Shown here in pieces: positions 40,997 to 41,783 of a stretch of DNA of 41,783 nucleotides. Below the pieces are notes generated by a model, which was given only the letters and a program-made list of their open reading frames with translations, searched no databases and was not told where the DNA came from. The number at the start of each line of letters is the position of its first letter. Position 1 is the first letter of the stretch. The stretch comes from Thermoanaerobaculia bacterium (GTDB lineage Bacteria > Acidobacteriota > Thermoanaerobaculia > Multivoradales > JAGPDF01): the NCBI GenBank assembly GCA_018057705.1, contig JAGPDF010000042.1, positions 1 to 41,783 of the forward strand. The letters are read 5' to 3'. A program made the translations under genes and the position numbers.

Positions 40997-41783
40997 ATGG
41001 GCACCCGGCACGGCGGACTCTGCGGCTCGGCTTGCGGACTGTTGACGATTCTCCTGGCGGCGGCGAGCGGCGCCCCGCTCGCCGCCGAGCTCTACGGCCT
41101 GCGTTCTCAGGAGCTCCAGGACGGCTTCGAGGGTGCGATCGAGGGCTTCGCCTTCGAAAACGATGCCCTGGGCCGGGCCTTCGCCGTGGGTGACTTCAAC
41201 TGCGACGGCCGGGACGATCTGGCGATCCACGACAACGAGTCGATCACCGACGATCAGGAGGGGGCCGTCCACGTCCTCTACTCGAACGCCGATGGACTCC
41301 CGGGAACCGATCAGGTCTGGAAAGACTTCAATGCTGCGGACGGCAGCAACGACCGCGAGCTCCTCGACCTCTTCGGCTGGGCGCTCGCGGCGGGGAACTT
41401 CGACGGCAACAGCTTCGGCGGCCACGGCTGCGACGACCTGGCGATCGGCATCCCGGGGGAGGACGTGGCCGGAGCCGCCGACGCCGGCGGGGTCCTCGTC
41501 CTCTACGGGTTTCCGATCTCCGGCCTGGCCGCCACTTCGAGCCCCGGAGCGTGGCGCTGGACCCTGGGGGCCGGCGGAATCGGGGGAACGCCTGCCGCAG
41601 GCGACAATCTGGGCGCTGCGCTTTCGTCGGGCGACTTCGACAACGACGGCCGGGACGATCTCGCGATCGGCATCCCGTCGGCGGACGAGGGCGGGACTCC
41701 CAACGTCGGCAAGGTGCTCGTGATGTACGGCACCACGGCGACCGGTCTCGCTCCTGCCGATCACCGGATCTTCTCGCAGAACT
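40997..41783 (+). CDS. Secreted FG-GAP (integrin-like) repeat protein, partial
   Basis: The first 262 codons are inside the window; the gene runs off the right edge. Signal peptide about 1-30 (ACGLLTILLAAASGAPLAA). At least three FG-GAP repeats follow with calcium-binding loops: ALGRAFAVGDFNCDGRDDLAI, LFGWALAAGNFDGNSFGG ... CDDLAIGIPGEDV, and NLGAALSSGDFDNDGRDDLAIGIPSAD. Each repeat is one blade of a beta-propeller expected on the cell surface or secreted. ATG 40997 has AGGAG 8 bases upstream. Confidence 0.88.
   Translation, partial: MGTRHGGLCGSACGLLTILLAAASGAPLAAELYGLRSQELQDGFEGAIEGFAFENDALGRAFAVGDFNCDGRDDLAIHDNESITDDQEGAVHVLYSNADGLPGTDQVWKDFNAADGSNDRELLDLFGWALAAGNFDGNSFGGHGCDDLAIGIPGEDVAGAADAGGVLVLYGFPISGLAATSSPGAWRWTLGAGGIGGTPAAGDNLGAALSSGDFDNDGRDDLAIGIPSADEGGTPNVGKVLVMYGTTATGLAPADHRIFSQN

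Noticed and set aside
1..41783. CRISPR arrays, insertion sequences, rRNA and tRNA genes
   Set aside because: No regularly spaced repeats, transposase-like proteins, terminal inverted repeats or RNA gene signatures were found.

Overview
The window is a piece of a high-GC Gram-negative chromosome. Lipoproteins, an Omp85-like outer-membrane barrel, GAF/HD-GYP signalling, a SWIM-SNF2 helicase and the housekeeping gene order would fit an Acidobacteriota-type (Thermoanaerobaculia/Holophagae-like) organism. That assignment is inference from gene content; no rRNA gene is present to confirm it.

Left part, 1-15972, nearly all on the minus strand: dprA, topA, (vapBC and a divergent MshEN gene), trmFO, xerC, an ATP-grasp gene, a PAS histidine kinase, hslV, hslU, an FN3 lipoprotein, dapF, tyrS, and a TPP riboswitch followed by the start of thiC. 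The core order dprA-topA-trmFO-xerC-hslV-hslU is the one known from Bacillus (smf-topA-trmFO-codV-clpQ-clpY), here opened up by two blocks of accessory genes.

Centre, 16162-26774, plus strand: a tightly overlapping operon of a TPR protein, an exported protein, a metalloprotease/beta-propeller/outer-membrane-barrel fusion, a GAF-HD-GYP phosphodiesterase and a class II cyclic-nucleotide phosphodiesterase. It is followed by a nucleotidyltransferase with a small partner (candidate toxin-antitoxin pair) and a large SWIM-SNF2 helicase.

Right part, 26790-40894, accessory: an ECF-type sigma factor diverges from a run of genes that includes five unrelated lipid-hydrolase families. These are cPLA2/patatin-like, DUF2235 (Tle1-like) lipoprotein, zinc-dependent phospholipase C-like, an alpha/beta lipase, and a phospholipase D-like protein. 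Among them lie an hsdR remnant, a stop-interrupted pseudogene and an intact hipBA module, so the region looks like a defence or conflict island with decay. Three of the lipase transcription units (cPLA2-like, lipoprotein + alpha/beta lipase, PLD-like) begin with the same element, CGGTT-N11-TTCGT. Two of them also share a hairpin directly before the ribosome binding site, with a compensatory base-pair change. The best candidate for an undescribed system here is therefore a co-regulated multi-phospholipase set, possibly driven by the adjacent sigma factor. The window ends inside a secreted FG-GAP repeat protein.
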